From assembly GCA_016710745.1 (NCBI GenBank), contig JADJVB010000013.1, positions 496,001 to 560,000 of the forward strand: a DNA stretch of 64,000 nt, in the 5' to 3' direction. The translations under genes and the position numbers were made by a program. Of this stretch, positions 16,398 to 25,463 are shown piece by piece (the stretch's first letter is position 1; each line of letters opens with the position of its first letter). Under the pieces are notes generated by a model that saw only the letters and a program-made list of their open reading frames with translations, did no database searches and was not told the DNA's origin. Origin of the DNA: Chitinophagaceae bacterium (lineage in GTDB: Bacteria > Bacteroidota > Bacteroidia > Chitinophagales > Chitinophagaceae).

Positions 16398-17855
16398 TTA
16401 AAATTGAATACAAACATTCTTTGCTTCTGTAAAAAACCTCAAAGCTTCCCAACCACCTTCCCGTCCCACACCACTATTCTTCATACCGCCGAAGGGCGTA
16501 CGCAAATCCCTTACCAGCCAGCAGTTTACCCAAACAATACCGGTTTCCACTTTGGATGCCATCCGGTTTGCTCTGCTGATATCCTGCGTCCAGATCGTTG
16601 CAGCGAGGCCATAGGTACTGTTATTAGCCAACTGCAGGGCTTCTTCTTCCGTATCAAATGGCTGAATGGTGATCACCGGGCCAAAAATTTCTTCCTGGTT
16701 GGTTCGGCAGTTTTGATCAAGACCTTCAATAATGGTTGGTTCAATAAAATAACCGTCAGCACAGCGGCCTTCGAGCTTAACAGCATTTCCGCCACAGAGT
16801 ATTTTTCCGCCTTCTTCTTTTGCCAGGGCAATGCAGTTCATGACCTTTTCAAAATGTACCTGGCTCACAATGGCGCCCTGTTTGGACGTTTCCAACAGAG
16901 GATCGCCGTTTTTCAATTTTTGAACGATGGGTATAAAATGTTTTTTGAATGCTTCGTAAGCTGGTCTTTCAATGAGTAACCTGCTGCCGCATAAACATAT
17001 TTGTCCCTGGTTACCAAATGATGAGCGGATGGTTTCGGGGAGCATTCTTTCCCAATTGCAATCATTAAAAATGATATTGGGGTTTTTGCCGCCTAATTCC
17101 AAAGACAATTTCTTAAACATAGGCGCAGCAATGGAAGCAATACGTTCGCCGGCTTTGGTACTGCCGGTAAAAGAAATAGCTTTAATATCCGGGTGTTTCA
17201 CAATGGCCTCGCCGCAATGCTGTCCAATGCCATGTACAATATTCAATACGCCATCAGGTAACCCGGCTTCTTTACAGATCTTTCCTAAAAGAAAAGCCGT
17301 AACCGGAGTCACTTCCGAAGGCTTTGCGATCACGCAATTACCGGCTGCCAGGGCAGGCGCAATTTTCCAGGTAAATAAATAAAGCGGAAGGTTCCAGGGC
17401 GAAATGCAGCCAACAATGCCCAGCGGCTGACGCAGGGTGTAATTCACGGCCCTGTCTTCCATATTATGACTCTCATTGGCAACGTGCATAATGCCGGTTG
17501 CAAAAAAACGGAAATTAGATGAGGCTCTTGGTATATCAACCTGTTTACTCAGCCAAAGGGGTTTGCCATTGTCGTTGGTTTCGGCTAAGGCCAGTTCATC
17601 TGAGTTTTCTTCAATGAGTTCGGCAATTTTATTGAGGATGATGAATTTTTTTTCCACAGGCAAAACCGACCAGGCAGGAAATGCTTTTTTTGCTGCTTTA
17701 ACAGTCAGGTCAATATCTTTTGCATTGCTGTCGGGTATTTGTCCGTAAACAGCGCCGGTTGCCGGGTTTATATTGTCGATAAAATTTCCACTCAGCGGAC
17801 CAATAAAGTTTCCGCCGATAAAATTTTCCAGATGATATGGAATATTCAATTGCAT
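16398..17855 (-). CDS. 2-aminomuconic 6-semialdehyde dehydrogenase
   Basis: A 485-residue NAD-dependent aldehyde dehydrogenase. The general base glutamate is in SLELGGKNPNIIF (about residue 253) and the nucleophile cysteine in FGNQGQICLCGSR (about residue 287). It would oxidise 2-aminomuconate 6-semialdehyde, made by ACMSD, to 2-aminomuconate. The neighbouring ACMSD, HAAO and RidA genes support this over other aldehyde substrates. It lies 66 bases upstream of the RidA gene and is divergent from the dioxygenase gene. Confidence 0.9.
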   Translation of the reverse strand: MQLNIPYHLENFIGGNFIGPLSGNFIDNINPATGAVYGQIPDSNAKDIDLTVKAAKKAFPAWSVLPVEKKFIILNKIAELIEENSDELALAETNDNGKPLWLSKQVDIPRASSNFRFFATGIMHVANESHNMEDRAVNYTLRQPLGIVGCISPWNLPLYLFTWKIAPALAAGNCVIAKPSEVTPVTAFLLGKICKEAGLPDGVLNIVHGIGQHCGEAIVKHPDIKAISFTGSTKAGERIASIAAPMFKKLSLELGGKNPNIIFNDCNWERMLPETIRSSFGNQGQICLCGSRLLIERPAYEAFKKHFIPIVQKLKNGDPLLETSKQGAIVSQVHFEKVMNCIALAKEEGGKILCGGNAVKLEGRCADGYFIEPTIIEGLDQNCRTNQEEIFGPVITIQPFDTEEEALQLANNSTYGLAATIWTQDISRANRMASKVETGIVWVNCWLVRDLRTPFGGMKNSGVGREGGWEALRFFTEAKNVCIQF

Positions 17856-17942
17856 GCTTAAAGGTAATTCAATTTAAAATTCGATCCGGTAATTCTCATT
17901 CCCGAAAAATTGCTGTAATTTAACGATTCTAAAATTCAGATT

Positions 17943-18467
17943 ATGTCAATAGCAGCCCCTTTTAATTTAAAAAAATGGATTGATGAAAACCGCGGCCTCC
18001 TGAAGCCACCGGTAGGTAACCAGTGCATATACAAAGACGCCGAAAATTTCATTGTAATGGTGGTTGGCGGCCCCAACAGCCGTAAAGATTATCATTATAA
18101 CGAAAGTGAAGAACTGTATTACCAGGTTGAAGGTAATATTGTATTGAAAATTATTGATAACGGCGAAGCAAAAGACATTGCTATTAATGAAGGCGATATA
18201 TTTTTATTGCCGCCCAAAACGCCGCATTCGCCCCAACGGGGAGAAGGTACTGTAGGGTTGGTAATCGAAAAAGTAAGGGAAACGGAGGAAGATGGCTTTC
18301 TTTGGTATTGCGAAAACTGTGGTAATAAATTATACGAGGAATATAAAGTGATCACGGATATTGTTGCCCAATTACCTCCGGTTATGGAAGGGTTTTATGC
18401 AGATGAGCAAAAACGTACCTGCAGTAAATGTGGTTCGGTGATGAGTGCTCCGGTTAAAAAGGGTTAG
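17943..18467 (+). CDS. 3-hydroxyanthranilate 3,4-dioxygenase
   Basis: A 174-residue cupin non-haem iron enzyme that opens the ring of 3-hydroxyanthranilate. The metal ligands are in DYHYNESEELYYQVEG (His and Glu) and PHSPQRGEG (His). The C-terminal rubredoxin-like iron site typical of bacterial enzymes is intact: CENCGN and CSKCGS. It starts 87 bases from the divergent dehydrogenase, so the two directions share a control region. Its product, 2-amino-3-carboxymuconate semialdehyde, is the ACMSD substrate. Confidence 0.95.
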   Translation: MSIAAPFNLKKWIDENRGLLKPPVGNQCIYKDAENFIVMVVGGPNSRKDYHYNESEELYYQVEGNIVLKIIDNGEAKDIAINEGDIFLLPPKTPHSPQRGEGTVGLVIEKVRETEEDGFLWYCENCGNKLYEEYKVITDIVAQLPPVMEGFYADEQKRTCSKCGSVMSAPVKKG

Positions 18468-18470
18468 GGC

Positions 18471-18582
18471 TTTCACGCAAAGGCGCAAAAGCAATTAAGG
18501 CGCAAATGATTTTGGTCCTGAGAATATTTTCAAACAAATAACAATAAACTGCGCCTTTGCATCTTTGCTACTTGGCGTGAAA
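18471..18582. repeat. TTTCACGC...GCGTGAAA inverted-repeat element (copy 1)
   Basis: About 110 bases beginning TTTCACGCAAAGGCGCAAA and ending with the inverted GCGTGAAA. Inner copies of GGCGC/GCGCC make the two halves roughly complementary. A related element is at 33067-33146. It fills the space between HAAO and ACMSD, ending three bases before the ACMSD ATG. Confidence 0.7.
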
Positions 18583-18585
18583 TAT

Positions 18586-19584
18586 ATGAAAATTGACATT
18601 CACACCCATATCATGCCCGATAAGATGCCCAACTGGGTACAAAAATTCGGCTATGGTGAATTCATACACCTGGAACACCGCAATTGTAAAGCCTGCATGA
18701 TGAAGGGTGATAAGCTTTTCAGGGAAGTAGACGATAATTGCTTTGATGCTGCAGCCCGGTTAAAGGAGATGGATGGTACCGAAGTAACCATACAGGTGCT
18801 TTCCACCATCCCGGTTTTATTCAATTATTGGGCGAAGCCGAAAGACGGTTATGAAACAGCCCGGTTCCTTAATGATCATATTGCCGATACGGTTACCAAA
18901 AATCCCGATCGGTTTATCGGTATTGGTACCGTGCCGATGCAGGATGTTGACCTGGCGATCAAAGAAATGGAACGTTGTGTTACAGAATTGAAAATGCCCG
19001 GACTGGAGATCGGCAGCAATATCAACGGCATAAATTTAAACGACGAAAGTTTTTTTGCCTTTTATGAAGCCGCTGAAAAATTACATTGTTCGCTTTTTGT
19101 ACATCCCTGGGAAATGATGGGGCAGGATCAGATGGAGAAATACTGGTTGCCCTGGCTGGTGGGCATGCCGGGCGAAACGAGCCGGGCCATTTGCTCCATG
19201 ATCTTCGGCGGCGTGTTCGAAAAATTTCCAAATTTGAAAGTGGCATTTGCACATGGGGGAGGATCGTTCCCGATTACCATTGGTCGCATTGAACATGGAT
19301 TTAATGTGCGACCCGATCTGGTGGCTATTGATAATCCGATCAACCCAAGAGATTATATTGGTAAATTCTGGATCGATAGCCTGGTGCATGATCCGATGGC
19401 CATGAAATTTATTATCGGACTGATGGGAGAAGATAAAATATGTTTGGGCAGTGATTATCCGTTTCCCTTGGGAGAACAGCATCCCGGAAAATTAATAGCT
19501 GACATGAATTTTACAAAAGAGTTAACCGAAAAGTTATTGTATAAAAATGCCCATAACTGGTTGAACCTGGAAACTACTCATTAA
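18586..19584 (+). CDS. 2-amino-3-carboxymuconate-6-semialdehyde decarboxylase (ACMSD)
   Basis: A 332-residue amidohydrolase-fold decarboxylase. It removes CO2 from 2-amino-3-carboxymuconate semialdehyde and so steers the route away from quinolinate. The start at 18586 gives IDIHTHIMPDK, with metal ligands His6 and His8; further ligands are in SLFVHPWEM and CLGSDYPFPLGE (Asp). GMPGETSRAI and AHGGGSFPITIGRIEHG are typical ACMSD stretches. The upstream in-frame TTG at 18565 is within repeat DNA. The end overlaps the converging GDPD gene by 11 bases. Confidence 0.94.
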   Translation: MKIDIHTHIMPDKMPNWVQKFGYGEFIHLEHRNCKACMMKGDKLFREVDDNCFDAAARLKEMDGTEVTIQVLSTIPVLFNYWAKPKDGYETARFLNDHIADTVTKNPDRFIGIGTVPMQDVDLAIKEMERCVTELKMPGLEIGSNINGINLNDESFFAFYEAAEKLHCSLFVHPWEMMGQDQMEKYWLPWLVGMPGETSRAICSMIFGGVFEKFPNLKVAFAHGGGSFPITIGRIEHGFNVRPDLVAIDNPINPRDYIGKFWIDSLVHDPMAMKFIIGLMGEDKICLGSDYPFPLGEQHPGKLIADMNFTKELTEKLLYKNAHNWLNLETTH

Positions 19585-20542
19585 ACAGATTGGGAAAATC
19601 AGTAATGATCCCGTCAACACCCATTTCCATCAATTCCTTTATTTTCTTTTTATCATTCACCGTCCAGGGAATGATCTTCATATTCAAATCATGACATTCT
19701 TTAACCAGGTCGGGTATCACCAAACTTGATTCGGGACTGTAGATGCCGGGTGTAAAACCCAGGTCGGTCATTTGTTTACGAAAACTGCTTTTGTTGTCTG
19801 CCTCAATTAATACCGCTGTTTTTATGTGGGGATAGTTTTTGTGCAGGTATTGCAGGCTTCTGAAATCGAACGACTGTATGATCACATAGTCTTCCATATC
19901 ATTTTCTTTGATAACCTGCATCACCAGGTCCACATATTCGGCGGGCTTGGGATGAAATTTGTTGTCGGTTTCAGGCAGGCTTTTTATTTCGATATTGTAG
20001 TTGGGGAATGGACGCCTTACCGTCATCATATATTCTTTAACAGCTTTAAAAACGTCGGCCAGTAAAGGTTTCACTGCTTTCATTTTTTGTTGATCGGGAA
20101 AGCGTGGGTGCGGTTTCATACCTACATCGTATTTGATGATATCGGTATAATTCATCTGGTACGTGTTAAACGTCTTCTCATCTTTTTCGTCGATAAAACC
20201 GCCACCGGGTTTGGTGGTTATTTCATGATTAAAAAATGGTTCGTGAGACAGAAATACCTTTTTATCCTTGCTGATGCAAACATCCATTTCGAGTGTATTA
20301 ACACCCAGGCCGATGGCGTTCAGCATGGCCGGGATCGTATTTTCGGGCATTAAACCCCGGCATCCGCGATGCCCCTGTTTGTCGAAGTCTCCGGCACCAC
20401 CCAGCGGCGCATTTTTTAGTTCTTTGTTTTCGGTAGCCACGGTAGCATTGTTTTTTGTTGAAGAACATGAAAAGAGGATAATGCCGATCAGGATAAATTT
20501 TGGCATTTTGATTTTCCCTGTTGAGAATATTCGTTTCATCAT
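19574..20542 (-). CDS. Glycerophosphodiester phosphodiesterase family lipoprotein
   Basis: A 322-residue GDPD-family protein with a lipoprotein-type signal; the lipobox is ILFSC. An internal ATG at 20506 gives a short n-region (MPK) and is an equal candidate. The catalytic region is GHRGCRGLMPENTIPAML with the metal-binding EMDV further on, the family's usual HRG...ENT...E.D pattern. It hydrolyses glycerophosphodiesters to glycerol-3-phosphate and alcohols, probably at the periplasmic face. The 3' end overlaps ACMSD by 11 bases on the opposite strand. Confidence 0.88.
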   Translation of the reverse strand: MMKRIFSTGKIKMPKFILIGIILFSCSSTKNNATVATENKELKNAPLGGAGDFDKQGHRGCRGLMPENTIPAMLNAIGLGVNTLEMDVCISKDKKVFLSHEPFFNHEITTKPGGGFIDEKDEKTFNTYQMNYTDIIKYDVGMKPHPRFPDQQKMKAVKPLLADVFKAVKEYMMTVRRPFPNYNIEIKSLPETDNKFHPKPAEYVDLVMQVIKENDMEDYVIIQSFDFRSLQYLHKNYPHIKTAVLIEADNKSSFRKQMTDLGFTPGIYSPESSLVIPDLVKECHDLNMKIIPWTVNDKKKIKELMEMGVDGIITDFPNLFNE

Positions 20543-20591
20543 GGTTTAAAGTTAATCTAAAAAAACATTTGGTTCATACCGGTAAAACAAA

Positions 20592-20612
20592 AGGCATGAA
20601 ATAATCATGCCT
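20592..20612 (-). terminator. Putative terminator after scpB
   Basis: AGGCATG and CATGCCT pair over a seven-base loop; on the minus strand the stem is followed by TTTTGTTTT. It is 26 bases after the scpB stop. Confidence 0.65.
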
Positions 20613-20637
20613 AATTTAAAATGGTATGTTAAATGAT

Positions 20638-21435
20638 TTAAATCTCTTCATCCTCATCCAAATCGTCTTCCCCATTGATTTCTTCCACGATCTCGCCTGT
20701 TTCTGTTACGGTTAAAACGATTTCCTCAATTTCGATCTCCAATTCGGGCGTCTCAATAGCTTCAGTTGCGGCTTCTTCAGAAATGGTTTCTGCTGTATCC
20801 GTGGGAATTATATCCAACGTTTCCTGGTCATTTGCGGCATTAAAGTTTTCCTCGGCCTCCTTTACATTGGTCGCCATGATCAGTTCTTCCATCAATACTT
20901 CAGATATTTTTGGCAGGTCTTCGGCACTATTGATACCGAAATAATCCATAAAAGATTTAGATGTGGCATAGATGAGTGGCTTACCAACAGCATCTTCATT
21001 TCTGCCGGAGATGATCACCAGGTCTTTTTCGAGCAATTTTTGAACCGCATAATCGCAGTTTACACCGCGGATCGATTCAATTTCACTTTTGGTGATCGGT
21101 TGTTTATAAGCAATGATCGCGAGGGTTTCCAATGCGGCTGTTGACAGGCGTTTAAGAAATTTATCGCCATTAAGTTGCGCAACGGTTTTGTGGTATTCTT
21201 TTTTGGTAAGAAACTGCCAGCCGCCGCCGATCTCCCTCAACTCAAATGCATAAAACTCGGCGCCGTATTTTTCGCTGATGCCTGCAATGGCCGCATCAAC
21301 CTGCTCCTGCGTGGCACGGTCTTCAATAAAAGCCAATGCGCTGTTCACCAGCTCCAGAATTTCTTCATTGGTCAACGGTTTATCGCTGGCAAAAATTAAA
21401 GCTTCAATATGCGGAATGATCTCTGAAAGTTCCAT
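20638..21435 (-). CDS. scpB: Segregation and condensation protein B
   Basis: A 265-residue protein with the ScpB winged-helix pair: IPHIEALIFASDKPLTNEEI at the start and LSTAALETLAIIAYKQPITKSEIESIRGVNCDYAVQKLLEKDLV in the middle. It works with Smc and ScpA in chromosome condensation. The C-terminal 80 residues are very acidic (many Glu and Asp) and are longer than in most ScpB. scpA and smc are not next to it. A palindromic element lies just upstream. Confidence 0.92.
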   Translation of the reverse strand: MELSEIIPHIEALIFASDKPLTNEEILELVNSALAFIEDRATQEQVDAAIAGISEKYGAEFYAFELREIGGGWQFLTKKEYHKTVAQLNGDKFLKRLSTAALETLAIIAYKQPITKSEIESIRGVNCDYAVQKLLEKDLVIISGRNEDAVGKPLIYATSKSFMDYFGINSAEDLPKISEVLMEELIMATNVKEAEENFNAANDQETLDIIPTDTAETISEEAATEAIETPELEIEIEEIVLTVTETGEIVEEINGEDDLDEDEEI

Positions 21436-21436
21436 G

Positions 21437-21512
21437 CCCCAAACCCCTAAAGGGGAATTGATTTGTGTTATAAAAAGTGTTTTTCCTGTTCCCCCTCCGG
21501 GGGCTAGGGGGC
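21437..21512. repeat. GC-rich palindromic elements between atpG and scpB
   Basis: CCCCTAAAGGGG-type sequence at 21437-21458 and GTTCCCCCTCCGGGGGCTAGGGGG at 21488-21512 fill the atpG-scpB gap. They share motifs with the elements at 5836 and 42029. They may serve as a hairpin terminator or be remnants of a small mobile palindrome. Confidence 0.6.
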
Positions 21513-21513
21513 C

Positions 21514-22395
21514 TTATCCCTGTAATGCAGCAGCACCACTCACAATCTCCGTTAATTCGGTTGTAATGGCCGCCTGCCTTGCACGGTTATAGCTGATCTT
21601 TAATGATTTTAAAAGTTCGTTCGCGTTATCACTGGCCTTATCCATCGCTGTCATCCGGGCACCATGCTCGCTGGCATTGGCATCCAGGGTAGCCTTAAAC
21701 AACTGCGTGTTTAAGATCTTCGGCATTAATTCCGCGATCAACACATCTTTTCCGGGTTCAAATAAGAAATCGGCATTGGCCTGTCCTGCTGCTTTTTCCA
21801 CTTTGGCGATGGGTAAAAATTGTTCGGAAACAAAGCGCTGCGTGGCTGCATTTTTAAATTCACTGTAAATCAATTCAACAGCATCCACTTCTTTATTGGC
21901 AAAAGCCTCCATGGCATGTTTGGCTGCAGTTTGAACTTTTTCGAAACTCAATCCACTGAAAATATCCCAATATTGGTTGATTACTTTAAATCCATGCTTG
22001 GTAAAATTCTCGTATCCTTTTTTACCGATGGGTAAGATCTGTACTTTTCCTTTTGCAAACTGCTGCGGATATTTTTCGTCGATCACCTGTTTGGCCAGTT
22101 TGATCAGGTTACTGTTATACCCCCCGCATAATCCACGATCGCTGGTTACGATGATAACCATCACATTGTCAACCGGGCGTTGCGCGGCCAACGCAATACT
22201 TACATCGCCTTCGCTGTTGCTCACAATATTTCCCAGCATTTCCTGCAGTTTTTGTGCATAGGGGCGCATTTGTGTAATAGCGTCCTGGGCACGGCGTAAT
22301 TTGGCCGCGCTTACCATTTTCATGGCCTTGGTAATCTGCTGTGTACTTTGAACACTCTTGATCCGGTTACGAACCTCTTTTAATGCACCACTCAT
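21514..22395 (-). CDS. atpG: ATP synthase F1 subunit gamma
   Basis: A 293-residue gamma subunit, the central rotor shaft of F1. The N-terminal helix ALKEVRNRIKSVQSTQQITKAMKMVSAAKLRRA and the C-terminal helix ARMTAMDKASDNANELLKSLKISYNRARQAAITTELTEIVSGA are diagnostic. Length is normal. No other atp gene is in this window; it has its own likely promoter (TACCTTTG at 22448-22455) and stands between an outer-membrane protein gene and scpB. Confidence 0.95.
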   Translation of the reverse strand: MSGALKEVRNRIKSVQSTQQITKAMKMVSAAKLRRAQDAITQMRPYAQKLQEMLGNIVSNSEGDVSIALAAQRPVDNVMVIIVTSDRGLCGGYNSNLIKLAKQVIDEKYPQQFAKGKVQILPIGKKGYENFTKHGFKVINQYWDIFSGLSFEKVQTAAKHAMEAFANKEVDAVELIYSEFKNAATQRFVSEQFLPIAKVEKAAGQANADFLFEPGKDVLIAELMPKILNTQLFKATLDANASEHGARMTAMDKASDNANELLKSLKISYNRARQAAITTELTEIVSGAAALQG

Positions 22396-22447
22396 AGTAA
22401 TATCCTGGTTAAATTAATGTATGGCTACCTTTTAGCTTTTAGGGGGG

Positions 22448-22477
22448 CAAAGGTATAAGAAAATTGCCAATTCGCAA
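22448..22477 (-). promoter_or_regulatory. Putative promoter of atpG
   Basis: On the minus strand a TTG at 22477-22475 is followed after 19 bases by TACCTTTG at 22455-22448, which fits the Bacteroidota -33/-7 pattern. The box lies 53 bases before the atpG ATG. Confidence 0.5.
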
Positions 22478-22494
22478 TAGGCATTGGGCAATTT
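22461..22494 (-). terminator. Possible weak terminator after the outer-membrane protein gene
   Basis: AAATTGCC and GGCAATTT form an 8-base stem with a long inner loop. In the minus direction it is followed by TTTTC. It is 18 bases after the stop of the gene at 22512, and overlaps the atpG promoter region. Confidence 0.35.
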
Positions 22495-22511
22495 GAAGCG
22501 GGTATTTGATA

Positions 22512-25343
22512 CTAAAAACGTGGGGGACCGCCCATTCGTCTAAAATCCATGCCCGGCGCACCCTGTACCTTCTGGCCAACAAATTTTTGTATACGGTAGG
22601 TAAAACTGGCAATAAAGTAACGAGTCAGGCGGTTCGTACGCGTATCGTTAATATAGTTCGAGTTTACGGTACGGTTAATATTACTGTTTTGTTTAAACAG
22701 GTCATAGGCTTCAATTTTTAATATGCCGTTCTTCTTTTTAAACAGTTGTTTTTCTATAGAGGCATTCATGATCACCTGGTTTTGGGTTACACTGCTGGCC
22801 AAACCATTATTGATCGTATAGTCAACATCATATTTCAATACCAGGGTTTTGGTAATATTTAAATTCATATTGCTGCTGAAAGTCCAGGCACTACTCGATG
22901 AATTTTGTAAAGTGGTAACCGGCTTGCTCCCGGTATTTTTATAGTTCACGTTATTTAAACTATAACTGATACCTGTGCCTAATTCCAAAATTTCCTTATA
23001 ATTATATTCAAAATTAAAGCCCTGGCTGACCACCCAGTTACGGCCAATATTTCGGATACTATCGATCAAATTGATATTGTGGTTAAAATTAGCGGTTCCC
23101 CTTACCGAGATCACGTATTTTCTGTTTTTGTATGGCCTCGAGTAAACATAAAATCCAAGTAAATTGTAATACCCGTTTACATTTTCGGGGATGCTCAATT
23201 GGCGGGCACCCGAATCCAAAGAAATGGTATTGTTTACGATCTGGTTTTTGATGGTATTGAAACTAAAATTGGTAAACAGCACTTTTCCACTTACCAGATT
23301 GAAATTATTGAAACTGACATTCATGTTGTGATTCATAGATGGCTTAAGCGCGGGATTTCCCAAGCTCACGCTCTGTTGATTACTTTGATCAGGCACGGGC
23401 TGCAACTGCGTATAGCTGGGCTGGGTAGCATTTCCATTGTAACTGAAATTAAGCGTTTTTGTACGGCTGAAATTATATACAAAACGGGCAATAGGAAAAA
23501 CACTGGCCCGCTTAATTGTTTCGTAAGCGCTATCCTTGGTAACAGATTTCCCCTGCAGGTTTACCGGTTGCAAACTTATGCCGATGGTGTAATTGTATTT
23601 CTTTTTGGTGGTGCGCAAACTCAGGCCAATGCGGTTGTTATAAAAATTATTTTCATAATCGTTACTTAAAAAGGGATTTAATGTTTTTACCTGTGTGGCC
23701 TGATCTACATTAAATGTTTTCCGGTCGTTACGCGAATAATTTAAGTTGTGCGAATAGGTCAGGTCCAGGGCCTGGGTTTTGTTTAAAGGCTCAGAATACG
23801 TGAACCGGATACCATAATTATAATTGTTATTAGCCTGGTCGATAAACTGGTAATTGTTTCGCGGTCCAACACCGGGTGGGATATACTGGTAACTCAAATT
23901 CGTGGCATCCTGCTCCGAATTGGTTTGATCGGTACCCAAACTTAAACTGGTTGAAAAATTACGGCCACGTTTCCTGAACCGGTGATTGTATAAAATAATG
24001 ATGCGGTAATTGGGTGCCAGCGAGTTCACCAGGCTCTTGTTGCTGCCGTCGTTGATCTTTCTGCTATCTTTATTGGTATTGGCGAATACATGGTAGTTGT
24101 CGGCGTCGCTGCCGCTGAAATTAAAGCTGGGACTTATTTTTACATAATTGAAGGAGTCAATCTGATATTCCATGTTAAAAGTAACCCGGTGTGAATTTCC
24201 CCTGGTGAGGTTGTCAACATCCTGGTTATTAAATACCGTGTTATCTTCATAGAAATTTTGTATGGCACTGTTTTGCAACTGGCTGGTGTTTTTATGGTTG
24301 TACGAGTAACTGCCGTACACGCTGATTCTTTTGCTCCATTGATCGCGGTAATTAAAACCAACCGAATTGGTTGTTGAAATGCCGTCGTTATTGCCACCGG
24401 TAAACGCACTGGGGTCAATATTCCGGACATTGTTCATGCCCCCCGCATTGCTAACCACCTGCATACCTGCACGCATCATACTCGTAGCACCCCGGTTGCC
24501 GCCGCCGGCAAAATTAAATAAAGACGTGTTGGTATTGTTACTGTTGGCCAGCACGGAGATCTGTTTGTCGTTATTAAAGTAATTGCCATTAAGCGATGCC
24601 TGGTAGCGGTTCTGGGTTCCATATCCCGCCGTGGCCCTGCCAAAAAAACCCTTGTTCTTATCTTTCCTGATCTGGATATTCATCACTTTATCCGGATCAC
24701 CATCCTTGATACCCGAAACGGTGGCCTGGTCGCCATAATCATCAATGATCTGTATTTTATCAACAATATTGGCGGGCAGCTCCTTGGTGGCTGTTTTAAC
24801 ATCACCACTAAAAAAATCCTTACCATTTACTTTTACCCTGGTTACGGCTTTACCCTGTGCCGTTACATTGCCGTCTTTGTCAACCTGTATGCCGGGCATT
24901 TTTTTGATCAGGTCTTCCACTACCGCACCTTCCTTGGTTTTAAACGACGATGCATTGTATTCTATCGTGTCTTCCTTGATCACAATAGCGGGTGCTTCCA
25001 CGGTCACTTCTGCCAGCAATTTGGCATCCTGAGCCATCACAAATTGGCCAACTTCAATTATTTTTTCGCTTTTTTTAACCGGAACAAATCGGGCCACCGG
25101 CCAATAGCCCATGTGGCGTATGATGATTGAAAAATCTGAAGAGGGAACATTTTGAAAGCGGAACTGCCCCTTGGAATCGGTAAATGTATAGCTGGTATCG
25201 CCGGGCACAGATTTTACCACCAAACCGATCACCGCGTTCTCAATAGGTTTTAAGGTAGCGGAGTCGGTAAGCGTTCCCTTCACCTGTGCTTTTGCAGCTA
25301 AACCTAAAAAAATCACAGCGACTGTGATTAGTGTCTTTCTCAT
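22512..25343 (-). CDS. TonB-dependent receptor-like outer-membrane beta-barrel protein
   Basis: A 943-residue outer-membrane protein. It starts with a signal peptide ending in AKA, then a CarboxypepD-regulatory-like domain (residues about 20-110: VKGTLTDSATLKPIENAVIGLV), then a plug-like region (VVEDLIKKMPGIQVDKDGNV ... GKDFFSGDVKTATKELPANIVDKIQIIDDY), and a long beta-barrel of the OMP_b-brl_3 type. The C-terminus GMDFRRMGGPPRF is not the usual aromatic end. There is no SusD gene beside it. Substrate is unknown. It is transcribed from a box at 25389-25396. Confidence 0.9.
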   Translation of the reverse strand: MRKTLITVAVIFLGLAAKAQVKGTLTDSATLKPIENAVIGLVVKSVPGDTSYTFTDSKGQFRFQNVPSSDFSIIIRHMGYWPVARFVPVKKSEKIIEVGQFVMAQDAKLLAEVTVEAPAIVIKEDTIEYNASSFKTKEGAVVEDLIKKMPGIQVDKDGNVTAQGKAVTRVKVNGKDFFSGDVKTATKELPANIVDKIQIIDDYGDQATVSGIKDGDPDKVMNIQIRKDKNKGFFGRATAGYGTQNRYQASLNGNYFNNDKQISVLANSNNTNTSLFNFAGGGNRGATSMMRAGMQVVSNAGGMNNVRNIDPSAFTGGNNDGISTTNSVGFNYRDQWSKRISVYGSYSYNHKNTSQLQNSAIQNFYEDNTVFNNQDVDNLTRGNSHRVTFNMEYQIDSFNYVKISPSFNFSGSDADNYHVFANTNKDSRKINDGSNKSLVNSLAPNYRIIILYNHRFRKRGRNFSTSLSLGTDQTNSEQDATNLSYQYIPPGVGPRNNYQFIDQANNNYNYGIRFTYSEPLNKTQALDLTYSHNLNYSRNDRKTFNVDQATQVKTLNPFLSNDYENNFYNNRIGLSLRTTKKKYNYTIGISLQPVNLQGKSVTKDSAYETIKRASVFPIARFVYNFSRTKTLNFSYNGNATQPSYTQLQPVPDQSNQQSVSLGNPALKPSMNHNMNVSFNNFNLVSGKVLFTNFSFNTIKNQIVNNTISLDSGARQLSIPENVNGYYNLLGFYVYSRPYKNRKYVISVRGTANFNHNINLIDSIRNIGRNWVVSQGFNFEYNYKEILELGTGISYSLNNVNYKNTGSKPVTTLQNSSSSAWTFSSNMNLNITKTLVLKYDVDYTINNGLASSVTQNQVIMNASIEKQLFKKKNGILKIEAYDLFKQNSNINRTVNSNYINDTRTNRLTRYFIASFTYRIQKFVGQKVQGAPGMDFRRMGGPPRF

Positions 25344-25388
25344 AAATACAAGTTGATATACGAATTCGTTCGTGTAAAAGTAGACTTA

Positions 25389-25396
25389 CAAATTTA
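25389..25396 (-). promoter_or_regulatory. Putative -7 box upstream of the outer-membrane protein gene
   Basis: The minus strand reads TAAATTTG, a perfect TAnnTTTG, 46 bases before the ATG. It is inside a larger inverted repeat (CTTACA/TGTAAG at 25385-25404), which could be an operator. Confidence 0.45.
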
Positions 25397-25463
25397 TATG
25401 TAAGAATTTATTTTGATGAATGGTAGTTGTTTAGATATTTCTTAACATTTTTGAAGAAGGAAC

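Noticed and set aside
23199..23669. Plus-strand open frame of 156 codons opposite the outer-membrane protein gene
   Set aside because: It is antisense to the conserved beta-barrel, and long antisense frames are expected in such genes.
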